DNA from: Ailanthus altissimus
Lineage: Eukaryota; Streptophyta; Magnoliopsida; Sapindales; Simaroubaceae
Assembly (NCBI GenBank): GCA_946807835.1
Contig: OX327702.1
Location: forward strand, 2,976,001-3,040,000
Length of the DNA: 64,000 bases
Direction of reading: 5' to 3'
The position numbers and the translations under genes are program-made. This document shows, one piece after another, positions 37,410 through 47,511 of the stretch (within the stretch, counting starts at the first letter, position 1; the number at the start of each line of letters is the position of its first letter). A model generated the notes under the pieces. The model was given only the letters and a program-made list of their open reading frames with translations. It did not search any database and was not told the origin of the DNA.

Positions 37410-37555
37410 CTAAGAAGGAGCAGATAGGAACCGAAGGATACAAAGAAATGGGTGGCAAAGGCGGACTTAGCACCACGGATAAGTCTGGTGGAGAGCGTGC
37501 AGCTGAGGAAGGAATCCAGATTGATGAGTCCAAGTTCAGAACTCGTAGTACTTAA

Positions 37556-38571
37556 TAACAAATATATCCCATACTCGGAGCTTCCACTAGGCTTAATAGC
37601 TAGTATATGCTGTATGCTTCGCTATATATGTTGTGTTTTTCCAATAATGTACTTGATGCTTTAGGTAATTTGGTTTATGCTTTATAGTAATAAGGTAAGT
37701 TTGTTTTATCAATGCTGCAAGGCTGCGCCTGCAGCATATTTCTCTAGGTTTTGTTTTGAAGCTTGGAGGGGTATGTCCACCTCTCGTTCTCTTATGAACT
37801 TGTAATAAAATGATGTTGACTCTCTGTTCAATATTGATTCCATCTGGTGGTTAATTGTATTTATACGTGTGATGATGAAGCAAATAATGTGGTGTTAAAA
37901 AAATTGTAGACAAAGATCTAGCAAGTGCAATGGAAACGGAAGTATGAACGCAGATGTTTATCTCATTGGAAGTTTGTACATGTACGAATTTTGATGCCCT
38001 CACTGTCTCTGTATTAGTCCAATCTATTTTTTATAGAAGGGTAAATGATAAAACACTCCCAGATGCTAATAAACCATTAACATATGGACCAGCAATATTT
38101 TGAGAGTATTCAATTTTTTTTTTTTTAAATAAAAGATATGTAAACGAGCGAATTCTCATTTTGTGGCAAATAAGGTCACGCAAGTTTTAGTTGAAGCTAG
38201 TGGACGGAGGCTTTCACCCTCTACGATCATGTAGGCAAGTAATGAAGACTTGGAAGACTTTCTAAAAGTAGCAACATACCATGTAATAATAAATCTCAAA
38301 ATTATATGGAGGAAAAGAAAACTTGGCGGAAGCGAATGGCGAACACAAGTAAGAATCTGCAGACGTCCATGGTCTAAGAAGGACTATAGACCAAGTTGAA
38401 GAACAGTCACAAAAAAAAAGTCAAAATGCGAGATCAGGATTATCTAAAATGCCGCAACAGACGAGAAAATAAGTGCGGAAACAAATGGCGAAGAATGATA
38501 GTGTACATAATGCACGATGCGTGGAGAAGAAGTCATGACGTTTATCACGCTTCCCAACTTTATGTATGAGA
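37556..38571. other. Em-3 3' UTR and spacer
   Basis: A block at about 37735-37775 (TAGGTTTTGTTTTGAAGCTTG, GGAGGGGTATG) resembles the 3' UTRs of the other Em genes. The rest shows no gene. Confidence 0.55.
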
Positions 38572-39209
38572 GACGATAATTTAATGCATTCTCCTTAATA
38601 TTTTCTCCACTTTTCCTCCACTTTATTATAATTCAATTATGTGATACACATCACTAAATAATTTTAAAATAAGTGCTAGTATAAATGCAGAATTTTTTAA
38701 CGTCTAAAATATGAATTATTTAATAACCAAAAAAAATTGAAGACATTAAAATTTGCAGTTATTATGAATTTGAAAGTCTTTATTGTTATTTAAATTTATA
38801 GTTGTAAAATTTGAATTTGTAAATTTAATATGAGCTATAAATAGATGTGTTAATTCATAAATGAAAATCATCTTATAACAGATCAGTTGCAGATTATTTG
38901 TAAATTATTTGTAGATCATTTACAAATTACAAATGCATAACAAAAAAATGTAAAAAATTTTATTTAAAAAAAAGAGTTATGCAGTAGCTCATAAGAAAAT
39001 TTCTATTTTGTGTTATATTTTTTTCTGCACATTCATCTTTCAAAATCAAAACACTTCAAACAAAATTACAAACACATTCCAATAAATGGTATTATAACAT
39101 ACCAAAATTTTTTATAATTGGTATCAAAGCTTTAAAAGTTTCAACATAGTATCAAAGCAGGTTTTAAATATCAAAATCTAAGCATTTCAGTAATATAAAG
39201 CATTCAAGT

Positions 39210-40230
39210 GATGTCTTTCTCTACAGTAAAAAATTCATCAATCTCATATTCTATCCTTCCAATTTTTGAAGGAGAGAATTATGATTTGTAGAAGGTGAAA
39301 ATGAGGACCTTACTTATGGCAAAAGGTCTATGGAGTATAGTTGATAAAGGATTTAAAAATCCTGAAAATGAAGATTAGCTTATTGCAGCATAACAAAAAA
39401 GTCTTGAAGTAATAAGGAGGACTGATGCAAGAGCCCTCTTAAAAATTCAAATTTCACTTTCTGTAACAATATTTCTAAGGATTATAAGAGCTATAACAAC
39501 AAAGCAAGCTTGAAAAATTCTTGAGAAAGAATTTCAAAGAGACAACTAAGCAAGAACAGTCAAACTCCAATCTCTACATAGTGAGTTTGAACACCTAAGG
39601 ATGAGAGATTCAGAAGCGGTTAGAGATTACTTTTCAAGAGTTAACTGCAGTAGTAAACAAATTAAGTTCCTTTGGTGAAGAACTTAACGACCAAAATATC
39701 ATTAAGAAGATATTAAACAGCTTACTAAGAAAAATTGATCACATTGTTACTGTGATAAAGTCTAAAGATCTAACCACCTTATCAATTGAAAAACTGATGG
39801 GATCTTTAGAGTCTTATGAGCAAAGAAGATTAAGGCGGAATGATCAATTCGATGAGAGTGCCTTCTAATCAAAGCTCTCATTCAACTCACAAAGAAATCC
39901 AAAGAAAGAGAAGAAATGGAGGAGAGGAGAATCAAGCAATTTGTAAGAAGACTAACCATGCAACTTCAAATTGTTGGTTTCAAGGAAAGCCTCAATGTTA
40001 TGCATGCAAGAGGTTTGGGCACACCAAAAAAAATATGCAAGTTCAAATCAACTAATAAAGCAAATTTTACTCAAAATAGAGATGAACATAATGGAAACAT
40101 GTTTTATATTTCTCATTCAATCATAGAAGAAAAAGATCAAGCATATTCAGCCCCGAAAAATGTCAAGATGGAGAAAAACAAAACTTTTGCTCTTGACCTT
40201 CATTGTAATCAAATTGTTGTAATGAAATGA
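39210..40230 (+). pseudogene. copia-D gag with many stops
   Basis: The start ATG at 39210 (MSFSTVKNSSISYSILPIFEGENYD) begins a Tnt1-like gag; typical blocks are KILEKEFQ and HSEFEHLRMRDSEAV. Multiple stops and shifts follow. A degraded zinc knuckle (CYACKRFGHTKKN, last Cys lost) lies at about 39990-40035. Confidence 0.8.
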
Positions 40231-40381
40231 GAAGTTATTGAAGACAAGTGGTTGTGGCACAAAAAGTTCTGTCATCTAAATTTTTATGGCATTAAAATTC
40301 TATAATAAAATAATACGGTAAGAGGACTACCAAAAATTTACAATAAAGTAGAGCCATATGAAGAGTGTATAATGGGAAAGC

Positions 40382-42566
40382 TGTTGGGTTTGTGTTGAAT
40401 TTACTTACGGTTCTTGCATGTGGGTTTGTGTTCATCATACAAACAATATACATATCTCATACATACATGTGCACAGCGGAAGATTGAATACAATGAACAC
40501 AGAAAATAACATTTTATTTAATCTGAAATTCGAGATTGAGAAAATCACCAATGAAGCCTTTGGATTAATTTTCTTTGAAGTCCACCATGAAATGAATCTT
40601 TGATCAATTCTAGCAATCAACAAGGGTGGGTTTGATTGTCTAGAATGGCAGCATCTTAATCCAGCATATGTGTTTAACTCTTAAACATTTTACAAAGTTA
40701 AACCATTTAACTTAATTAAATTTGTTTTTCCTTTTATTCAACTCTTGAATAAATAAAACAAATCTTGTTTTTAGTTATTACATTTAGTAACCATTAATTC
40801 AATTTGTTTTGTTGTTCTAACATTTAAAACACAAAACAAACAATTTCAATTTCTCAAATTGAATTGGCTCCCAAAATGCAAAACCTTAAAAACTAAATCA
40901 ATTATGAATTTTGAATTTCATTTCACTTTATATACAAATGCATTAATTCCAAACTAATTTGAATTTCATTTGCATTTCATTTGGCTTAACCTAACCTTAG
41001 TTAACATTTAACCTTAGTTAGATTATTTTAACTTAACCTTTAAGTTAATAAATATTTAATTAATTTAACCATAGTTAACTAACTTAACCATGGTTAGGTT
41101 AACCTTTACTTAACCTTTAAGTAAGGTTAACTTAACTTAACCACTTGGTTAACTTTTAACCTTAGTTATGTTAAATTAATTTATTTAACAATTAAATAAA
41201 TAAATATTTATTTTAATTATTTAACAATTAAATAATCATAAAGTGAAATTACTATTATATCCTTACTCGGTTACCAAGTTAACCTAAAGTGGGTCCCACC
41301 AATTTAACCACATACTTTAGTTAACGTAACCTTAGTAATTGCTGAATTATACTGTATTGAACAATTCAATACGGTACACTGCCCAAGTGCTCAAAGAGTA
41401 CATTTCATATTGGGACTCTCTAGGTCTACACCCGATTTGTCAAATGGAACTGTTCCATTAATCCGTAATCGATGCCCCACGCACACGTTACGAATATTAC
41501 AAATCAGCGTGTCAGACCATACAAGTTGAGGTCATAACGTATACGTATAATCCTTCCATCATTTATATCCTGGATGTGCAGGGATATAGATCAGCACCGT
41601 CAAATCCCTATTTGCTCATCCATAATCTTATCTCCAGATTCGTATCTCGATAAACAATATACGCAAACACTTTTGCTATATTGTTTAACCCTATGGGAAA
41701 CTCTTTTCCCGGGTTTATGCTTGTGGCCACAAGACTTTATGAAATACAATCTCGGAGCATCGGATATACAACTTACCTACGTAAGCTGACGGATCCCGTA
41801 TCTACGCACACCGGACTCCATGAGCATCGGACCATACCCAGCGACACATAGCGGTCAGACCATGAAAGGTCTCTGACATATGTGGAACCAAAGCATGATG
41901 GATCACTCACAAGACCACCGTGGCGCTCAGGTCAAAGGACCACGAATACTACTCAACTCGAGAGGACCTTCCTTTGACTGTGTCATAGGATATCTATTGG
42001 GGTCCTCATAAGTCTGTTCAGTATCCAGTCCTGACTGGATACCCGCATGCCTATACAAGCTCTAAGCTCATGGTCAGCTAAGAACAACTATCTGAACCAG
42101 TCAGATATAGACATACACTAATCTATATAAAGTGAATCACCGATAGACCCGCATTGGTGATTATAGATCAGGAACATTATCTTTGAGACATACTTACATA
42201 ATGATATTTCTTAACACCTATTGCAACTCTTTGCAACTATATCATTACAAGTATACTCTCAGGTCTTTGTCCCATTATAGACAAGGTTCTAACTCTTTAG
42301 ACCTCGCTGACTCTTATAACCTGCTAACTCTTAACAGTGCTAACTTTTAGCATTTATAACTCTCAGCTTTGCTAACTATTAGTTCTGATCTAAACTCCTT
42401 TAGACCAGATCTGAACTCTTTCAGATCAAACAATGTCTGTAATGTTACAAGCATTATACCATATTAATATGATATTAACAATCTTTATTCGAAATGTTTA
42501 TTGTATAAATATTAACAATTAATATTCATACAATATTGGAATGGCACGTGAGCACCAGCTCCAACA
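40382..42566 (-). repeat. Left LTR (3' in element sense) of copia-C
   Basis: This 2185-bp LTR has ends TGTTGGG...CTCCAACA. At about 40980-41180 it holds a low-complexity stretch rich in TTAACC and GGTTAA. Small open stretches in it are repeated unchanged in the other LTR but have no coding signature. Confidence 0.93.
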
Positions 42567-43864
42567 AACTCCCACTTGCTTCAGTGCCATACGTACTGGT
42601 ATCTCATACCAATACACTCCACGTGTTTCTCAAACACTATAGGAGTTTAGGCTTAGGGGGGTTCGCTACATCCAAGGATTATTCCCTAGATTTTATTACA
42701 ACTCTTGCTGCCAAGAACTTTCTAATTATATGATTTTCAGAGTTCACATGATTAGAATACTGGTGTGCCTTATGGCTTCTCGGCTTAAGCAATTACCGTT
42801 ATTTTGCAATATAGTGGGATAGGATCCACTGAGCTTGGAACTATTCAAAGCTCTGCAATTAATTTTGAATATCCATAGTACTTTCTTTGCTGACTTCTCA
42901 AGCCGCAACATATTCTACCTCCAAGGCAGAATTACCTGTGGACATTTACTAACACACATTTAACTAGCTCCGGTACTGATAAAGAGAAACACATAACTAG
43001 ATGTAGACTTTCTACCATTCAGATCAGACGTAAGTCTGAATGTGTATCCCTTCTTTTGTAAGAAACTTTCTTCATATTTTATAAACTTATCCTATATACT
43101 TCTCAAGTATATATTGATATGTTTCACAACCATTTAATGATCGTGATCTGGATTAATTAGATACCAGCTTGTAACACTTACAACCATCTAAATTCAGATT
43201 TCGTACATTAGACGGTATGCATTAATCTATTTCTAGCTAATGCATCTGAGATGTTAGACACTCTAACTCTCTCATCTTCTTCCCGAGGACACTTCCTCTA
43301 AGAAAGATGAATGCCACTTCTAAAAGGGACTTTAACTGTCTCACAGTCAATGAAGTTGTACCTTTTCATGGACTTATTCTATATACGAAGTTTGAGAGAG
43401 TCTTATTAGCTTCCTAGCTATATCTCCATAAAGCTTTATACCTAGTATATAGGAAGTCTCTCTCAAATCTTTTATGAAGAAGTTCTTTACACAGATAACA
43501 CTTATCTGATTTACTTGCTATACTCCAATCATCGTTTCCAATATTGAGTATATATTTTCCACTTTAGAGAACTAAAAAAAAATAATTATACTCCCACCGC
43601 CCTTTCTAAACACACACGCTTCCTCTTTATTCCTGATAAAACCAGACTTTCTGATTTCATCATATAAACAAAGATTCCACCTTTGGAAAAAACTACTTAA
43701 GTCCATAAATGGACTTCCTCAGTTTGCACATTATACTAGAAGTTAGGCTTGGATGCAAAAAACATCAAGTTGTTCTCTGCATATCTCTTACTCGAGATAT
43801 ACTTCCCAGAACAGCTTATTTACATCCATTAGCCAGTCCCATAATCATAATATACAACAATAGC

Positions 43865-44373
43865 CAACAAAATCCAAATTGATTTTAGTATGGTTACTGA
43901 TGAAAAAGGTTTCCTCATTATTGATCCTAGATCTCTGAGTGTAACCTTTCAACATCAGTCAGGCCATGAAGGACATTCCTTCAGATAGGGCCCATACTGC
44001 TTCCGCTGCGTAAACTGATTTACTGCAAATAGAAACAGTTTCTACAGGAAGCACAACTAAGTCCTAGACTTAATTGTCATACAAAGAGTCAAATTCAAAT
44101 TTTATGGTATCTTATCATCAACAAAATCTAAATTGACTTTAGCATGGTTACCGATGAAAAAGGTTTCCTCATTATCGATCATAGATCTCTGAGTGTAACC
44201 TTTCAACATCAGTCAGGCCATGAAGGACCATTCCTTCAGATAGGGCCCACACTGCTTCCGCTGCGTAAACTGATTTACTGCTAATAGAAACAGTTTCTAC
44301 AGGAAGCTCAACTAAGTCCTAGACTTAATTGTCATGCGTTGAGTCAATTTCAGAATTTTATGATATGTTGTCA
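43865..44373. repeat. Tandem duplication of about 254 bp in copia-C RT
   Basis: Copies at 43865-44118 and 44119-44373 share long blocks such as GATGAAAAAGGTTTCCTCAT and CTGCTTCCGCTGCGTAAACT. They differ at roughly 20 sites plus one 1-base indel. Confidence 0.9.
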
Positions 44374-46163
44374 TTTTCCCGAATCGATGTCAAACATCGT
44401 CTCTTCATAAGTTAAAGGATCCTTTTCTTCAACTAAGAAAATATCAAAGGCACCTTCAAGTATCAAACATACCTAAATGATGGCTTTGATATCCTTTTGA
44501 ACCTATGAACTTAGTGTGTTAAAGGTATTTCACTCATTTAAAATTAAAATTCCATCGTTGGTTCATCTATATTTAGATTGACTTCATCAAGTTCAATCTT
44601 TCTATAATCTCCACAATCCATGAGAAACTCTTTCTCTAGGAATGTGACATTATGAGAAACGAACATATTTCGTTCATCTGTATTATAGAAGTGGTATCCC
44701 ATTATACACTTGAGATACTAAATGAACCGATACTTGTACCGTTGGATACAAGTTTATTCTGTTGCATAACTCTTATGAAAACAGAATAACACCAAGTCTT
44801 AACATACTTAAGACTCGTTTCCTATTTAGTCTATATCTCATATAAAGTAGTAGGAACGATTATGGAATTATTTAATAAGTAAGTTGCAGATGTTAAAATA
44901 TAACCTCATAGATATTTTTAGAAGATCAGCGATTCTCAATATCAATCAGACTGTATCTAATATAGTCCGATTCCTCATTTCCTAAACATCTTTATGTTGA
45001 GAAGTATCTGGAGGACTATGCTGAGATAGAATCATATTCTAGTTAAATAATTTATGAATTTACTGATTATGTATAAATTACTTCGATCTTATCGAAAGCA
45101 CTCAATATACATAAGGGTTTGTTTCTTTACTTTCATTGTCAGAACATTTTGAACACTTCGAAATTATTTTGACTTGCGTTTCCGAGAAACACATGTCTTT
45201 ATAGCGACAATCACTACAAAGACAATGAAGTATCGAAATCATTTATAATAGTAAGATTTATTGCACTAAATACATCTATATGTACCAGATCCAATAAACC
45301 AGTGGCTTGGCGTCTTACACCTACATAAAGATTCGGCCATATTCTTTTGAATTCATAATTCATAAACTAGTCAATGTACTATAGTCAGATCAAATATCTG
45401 ACCATCCTTAACCAGCTAGGATAGTCGTCTCACGACTACATGACCTAATCTTTTATATACCACTATTCATTATTATTTAAGTTGCTGAAATACTATTTAT
45501 TCTGTTCATCTTTACTCTTATAACATTTCCTGTTGTATATAAGATATAACGGCCATCCATTAACTGACATTCAATTAATAAATCAGTATCTTTATCACAA
45601 GGAACTATTTCCTTATTTTTATGATAACCCTCTCTGTCAGCTACAGGGAGTGATATGATTTACCTAATAATGTTTGGCTCAAAATAGCAATTATACAACA
45701 TTAATGCTGTTACTAGAAATAAGAAGTAACTGTGAAGTTTTTAACGGCTACCACATTCAGGAAATCTCTATTACCTACGTGAAGCTGAACTTCTCATTTC
45801 TTAGCAATCTAGCATTTCTCAAATCATGTAACATCTTACAGATATGAGAATAACAAGCGGTATCTCATACCTTGCAGAGTTAACATCAAATGCTAATGAA
45901 ATGTTAATGTTTGGTCAAACAGATATCTAATGAGTCAATCTTTCTTAAGTCAAGGTACGATGAATAGTAACATTTACTATTTCAAACCTTATAACAGTGG
46001 AAACACTTTCCATTATGACTTTTCTCTATCTGTGGTTTAGTAATATCAAATATTACTGAATCTAGAACTATTTTTAGATTCATAAGCAAGTCTTACATAT
46101 TTTATTCAGTACCCTATAGTTTTTGGTATTTGTTCAAGATTAGTAACGGATTGCTCGTACTCA

Positions 46164-46242
46164 TCTTATCTCTATAAGACAATCTTATCTCCATAAGACA
46201 AGTATCTTATCTCTATAAGATAATCATCTTATCTCTATAAGA
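46164..46242. repeat. Four small hairpins TCTTAT-CTCT-ATAAGA
   Basis: Units at 46164-46179, 46183-46198, 46203-46222 (stem extended to TATCTTAT / ATAAGATA) and 46227-46242 each form a stem of 6-8 bp with a CTCT or CTCC loop. They lie in the 5' region of copia-C, in element sense. Confidence 0.85.
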
Positions 46243-46445
46243 CAAAATAGGAGATGCGTAGCAGAACATTTCTTTATCGTTAATAAATTACGCTTTAGAT
46301 CATGGGTATAATTGTTATACATTTTTTAATCTAAAAACGCCCTCCCACTGCTTTACTTAATCCCTTTAATCTCTCAAACGGGATAAGATAGTATAATATT
46401 TTAAACTACACAGCGGGAAGTGGATCCCATTGGGGTTTTACTCCA

Positions 46446-46742
46446 GCCTCACGCTAAAGCAATATTGGCCTTTATAAATCCAACAGGTAGACAACTCTTG
46501 TCAATTGTATCTCATACAACTCTTACTGCTGATCCTAAATACACATTACCCTCACGCTAAAGCAATATTGGGTAACTGTATTTCAGATTAACTCATCAAT
46601 GCTCAAATATATGTTACTGACACTATCCTCACGCTAAAGCAATATTGGATAATATGTTCGCATATATTTGATTCATCTCATGTTTTACCGGCATTAGACC
46701 AAGTCACACCGACCAAATCCCTCACGCTAAAGCAATATTGGG
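46446..46742. repeat. Four hairpins with a constant 18-nt loop and variable stems
   Basis: The loop TCACGCTAAAGCAATATT occurs at 46449-46466, 46552-46569, 46629-46646 and 46722-46739. The flanks pair differently each time: GCC/GGC, TTACCC/GGGTAA, TATCC/GGATA and TCCC/GGGA. The spacing (103, 77 and 93 bp) is irregular. In element sense they sit about 770-1065 bases after the primer site, in the leader. Confidence 0.85.
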
Positions 46743-47063
46743 AAAGACCATAGTGACCCATCTCACACCGTATTGACAAGACGGACCATTTAAAATATTA
46801 TCACATAATATAATAAATTTCAATCTAATTAAGAGAGATTTTAATTACAGGCTTTTATATTATATGCTCTCATCACATGAGAGGTTATTCTCAATCAATT
46901 ATTCATTTTTGCACAAGCACAACTAAACCCCACCAGTGGGGCCCCCATTGTGGTTACAAAAATAAATAAAATAATAAAAATATTATTTTCTTGGTTTATC
47001 ATGTAAACTAATAACCCTTATTATTACATCTCATAAACCCCCACATGCGGAAAAATAAAAAGA

Positions 47064-47087
47064 TTTTTTTTTTTTTTTTTTTTTTTT
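47064..47087. repeat. Homopolymer T24 (A24 in element sense)
   Basis: An uninterrupted T run in the copia-C leader, next to the GC-rich array. Confidence 0.9.
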
Positions 47088-47091
47088 AGTG

Positions 47092-47385
47092 TAAGAACGC
47101 TGCGGCGCTGGTCTTGTAGCGCTGCCGCGCTAGGGCTTCACAAGCCTCAGCGCTGCGGCGCTGTCTCATAGCGCTGCCGCGCTAGGGCTTCACAAGCCTC
47201 AGCGCTGCGGCGCTGTCTTACCAGCGCTGGGGCGCTGGAAGCAGTGCTTCCCGCGCTAGGGCGCCAGACACCCAGCGCCCCTGCGCTAATCCAGCGCTGG
47301 GGCGTCATACACCCCGCGCTCCAGCGTTCATATGAACGCTGCCGCGCTGGACCTTAGCGCTGCAGCGTTCCAGGTGCTGTTTTTC
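47092..47385. repeat. GC-rich array of AGCGCTGC(G/C)GCGCT motifs in the copia-C leader
   Basis: About 290 bp of GC-rich DNA stands out from the A/T-rich surroundings. It includes a 52-bp direct repeat (47117-47168 and 47169-47220, containing CTAGGGCTTCACAAGCCTCA) and many self-complementary GCGCTG/CAGCGC pieces. It ends just before the primer-binding region. Confidence 0.88.
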
Positions 47386-47511
47386 ACTGGTTTGCATTTT
47401 TAACACTTAAAATGCATCCCAACAGCTCCGGAACTTGTCATACAACTTAGCCAACACTTAGCTAACACTAAAAAACCACCCATAACAACACAAAATTGCT
47501 CTGATACCAAT

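Larger units (their letters stand above)
31462..37555 (+). pseudogene. Em: Em-3: group-1 LEA gene split by a gypsy retrotransposon
   Basis: Exon 1 (31462-31576) encodes [20 protein letters not shown] and continues to EGG. The intron is 31577-31758. Exon 2 starts at 31759 but is cut after about eight codons, at 31783, by the 5626-bp element 31784-37409. The rest of exon 2 follows at 37410-37555 ([17 protein letters not shown] to [10 protein letters not shown], stop TAA). The element has the same orientation as the gene. Exon 1 and the exon-2 stub also show changes not seen in Em-1 and Em-2: Gly to Arg in GGTRGKS, Leu to Pro in EHPAEG, and Arg to Cys after the intron. These fit loss of constraint. 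Without the insert it would encode a single-motif Em protein of about 90-95 residues. Confidence 0.92.
42567..46440 (-). pseudogene. Degenerate copia gag-pol of copia-C
   Basis: This minus-strand region keeps only fragments of copia protein motifs, with stops and frameshifts every few dozen codons. RNase H and the post-RT part lie at about 42580-43400, RT at about 43560-44400 and a linker at about 44400-44700. A 254-bp tandem duplication affects RT. No open frame longer than about 70 codons has recognisable similarity, so the element cannot supply its own proteins. Confidence 0.75.

Noticed and set aside
37337..37555. Possible LTR-Em fusion protein reading from the 3' LTR into Em-3
   Set aside because: The frame has no ATG before the Em part; the start would have to be TTG. 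It is most simply readthrough of the broken exon.
38558..38571. Target duplication of copia-D
   Set aside because: Left flank (TGAGA or CTTTA, depending on the LTR start) and right flank (TCTAT) do not match convincingly, and the first LTR bases are diverged.
41574..41789. Open frame repeated exactly at 48704-48919, as a possible conserved gene
   Set aside because: Both copies lie inside the two LTRs of copia-C; identity comes from recent LTR copying and no coding signature is seen.
46446..46742. CRISPR-like look of four regularly placed identical words
   Set aside because: This is plant nuclear DNA, the spacing is irregular (103, 77, 93 bp) and the words are hairpin loops in a retroelement leader.
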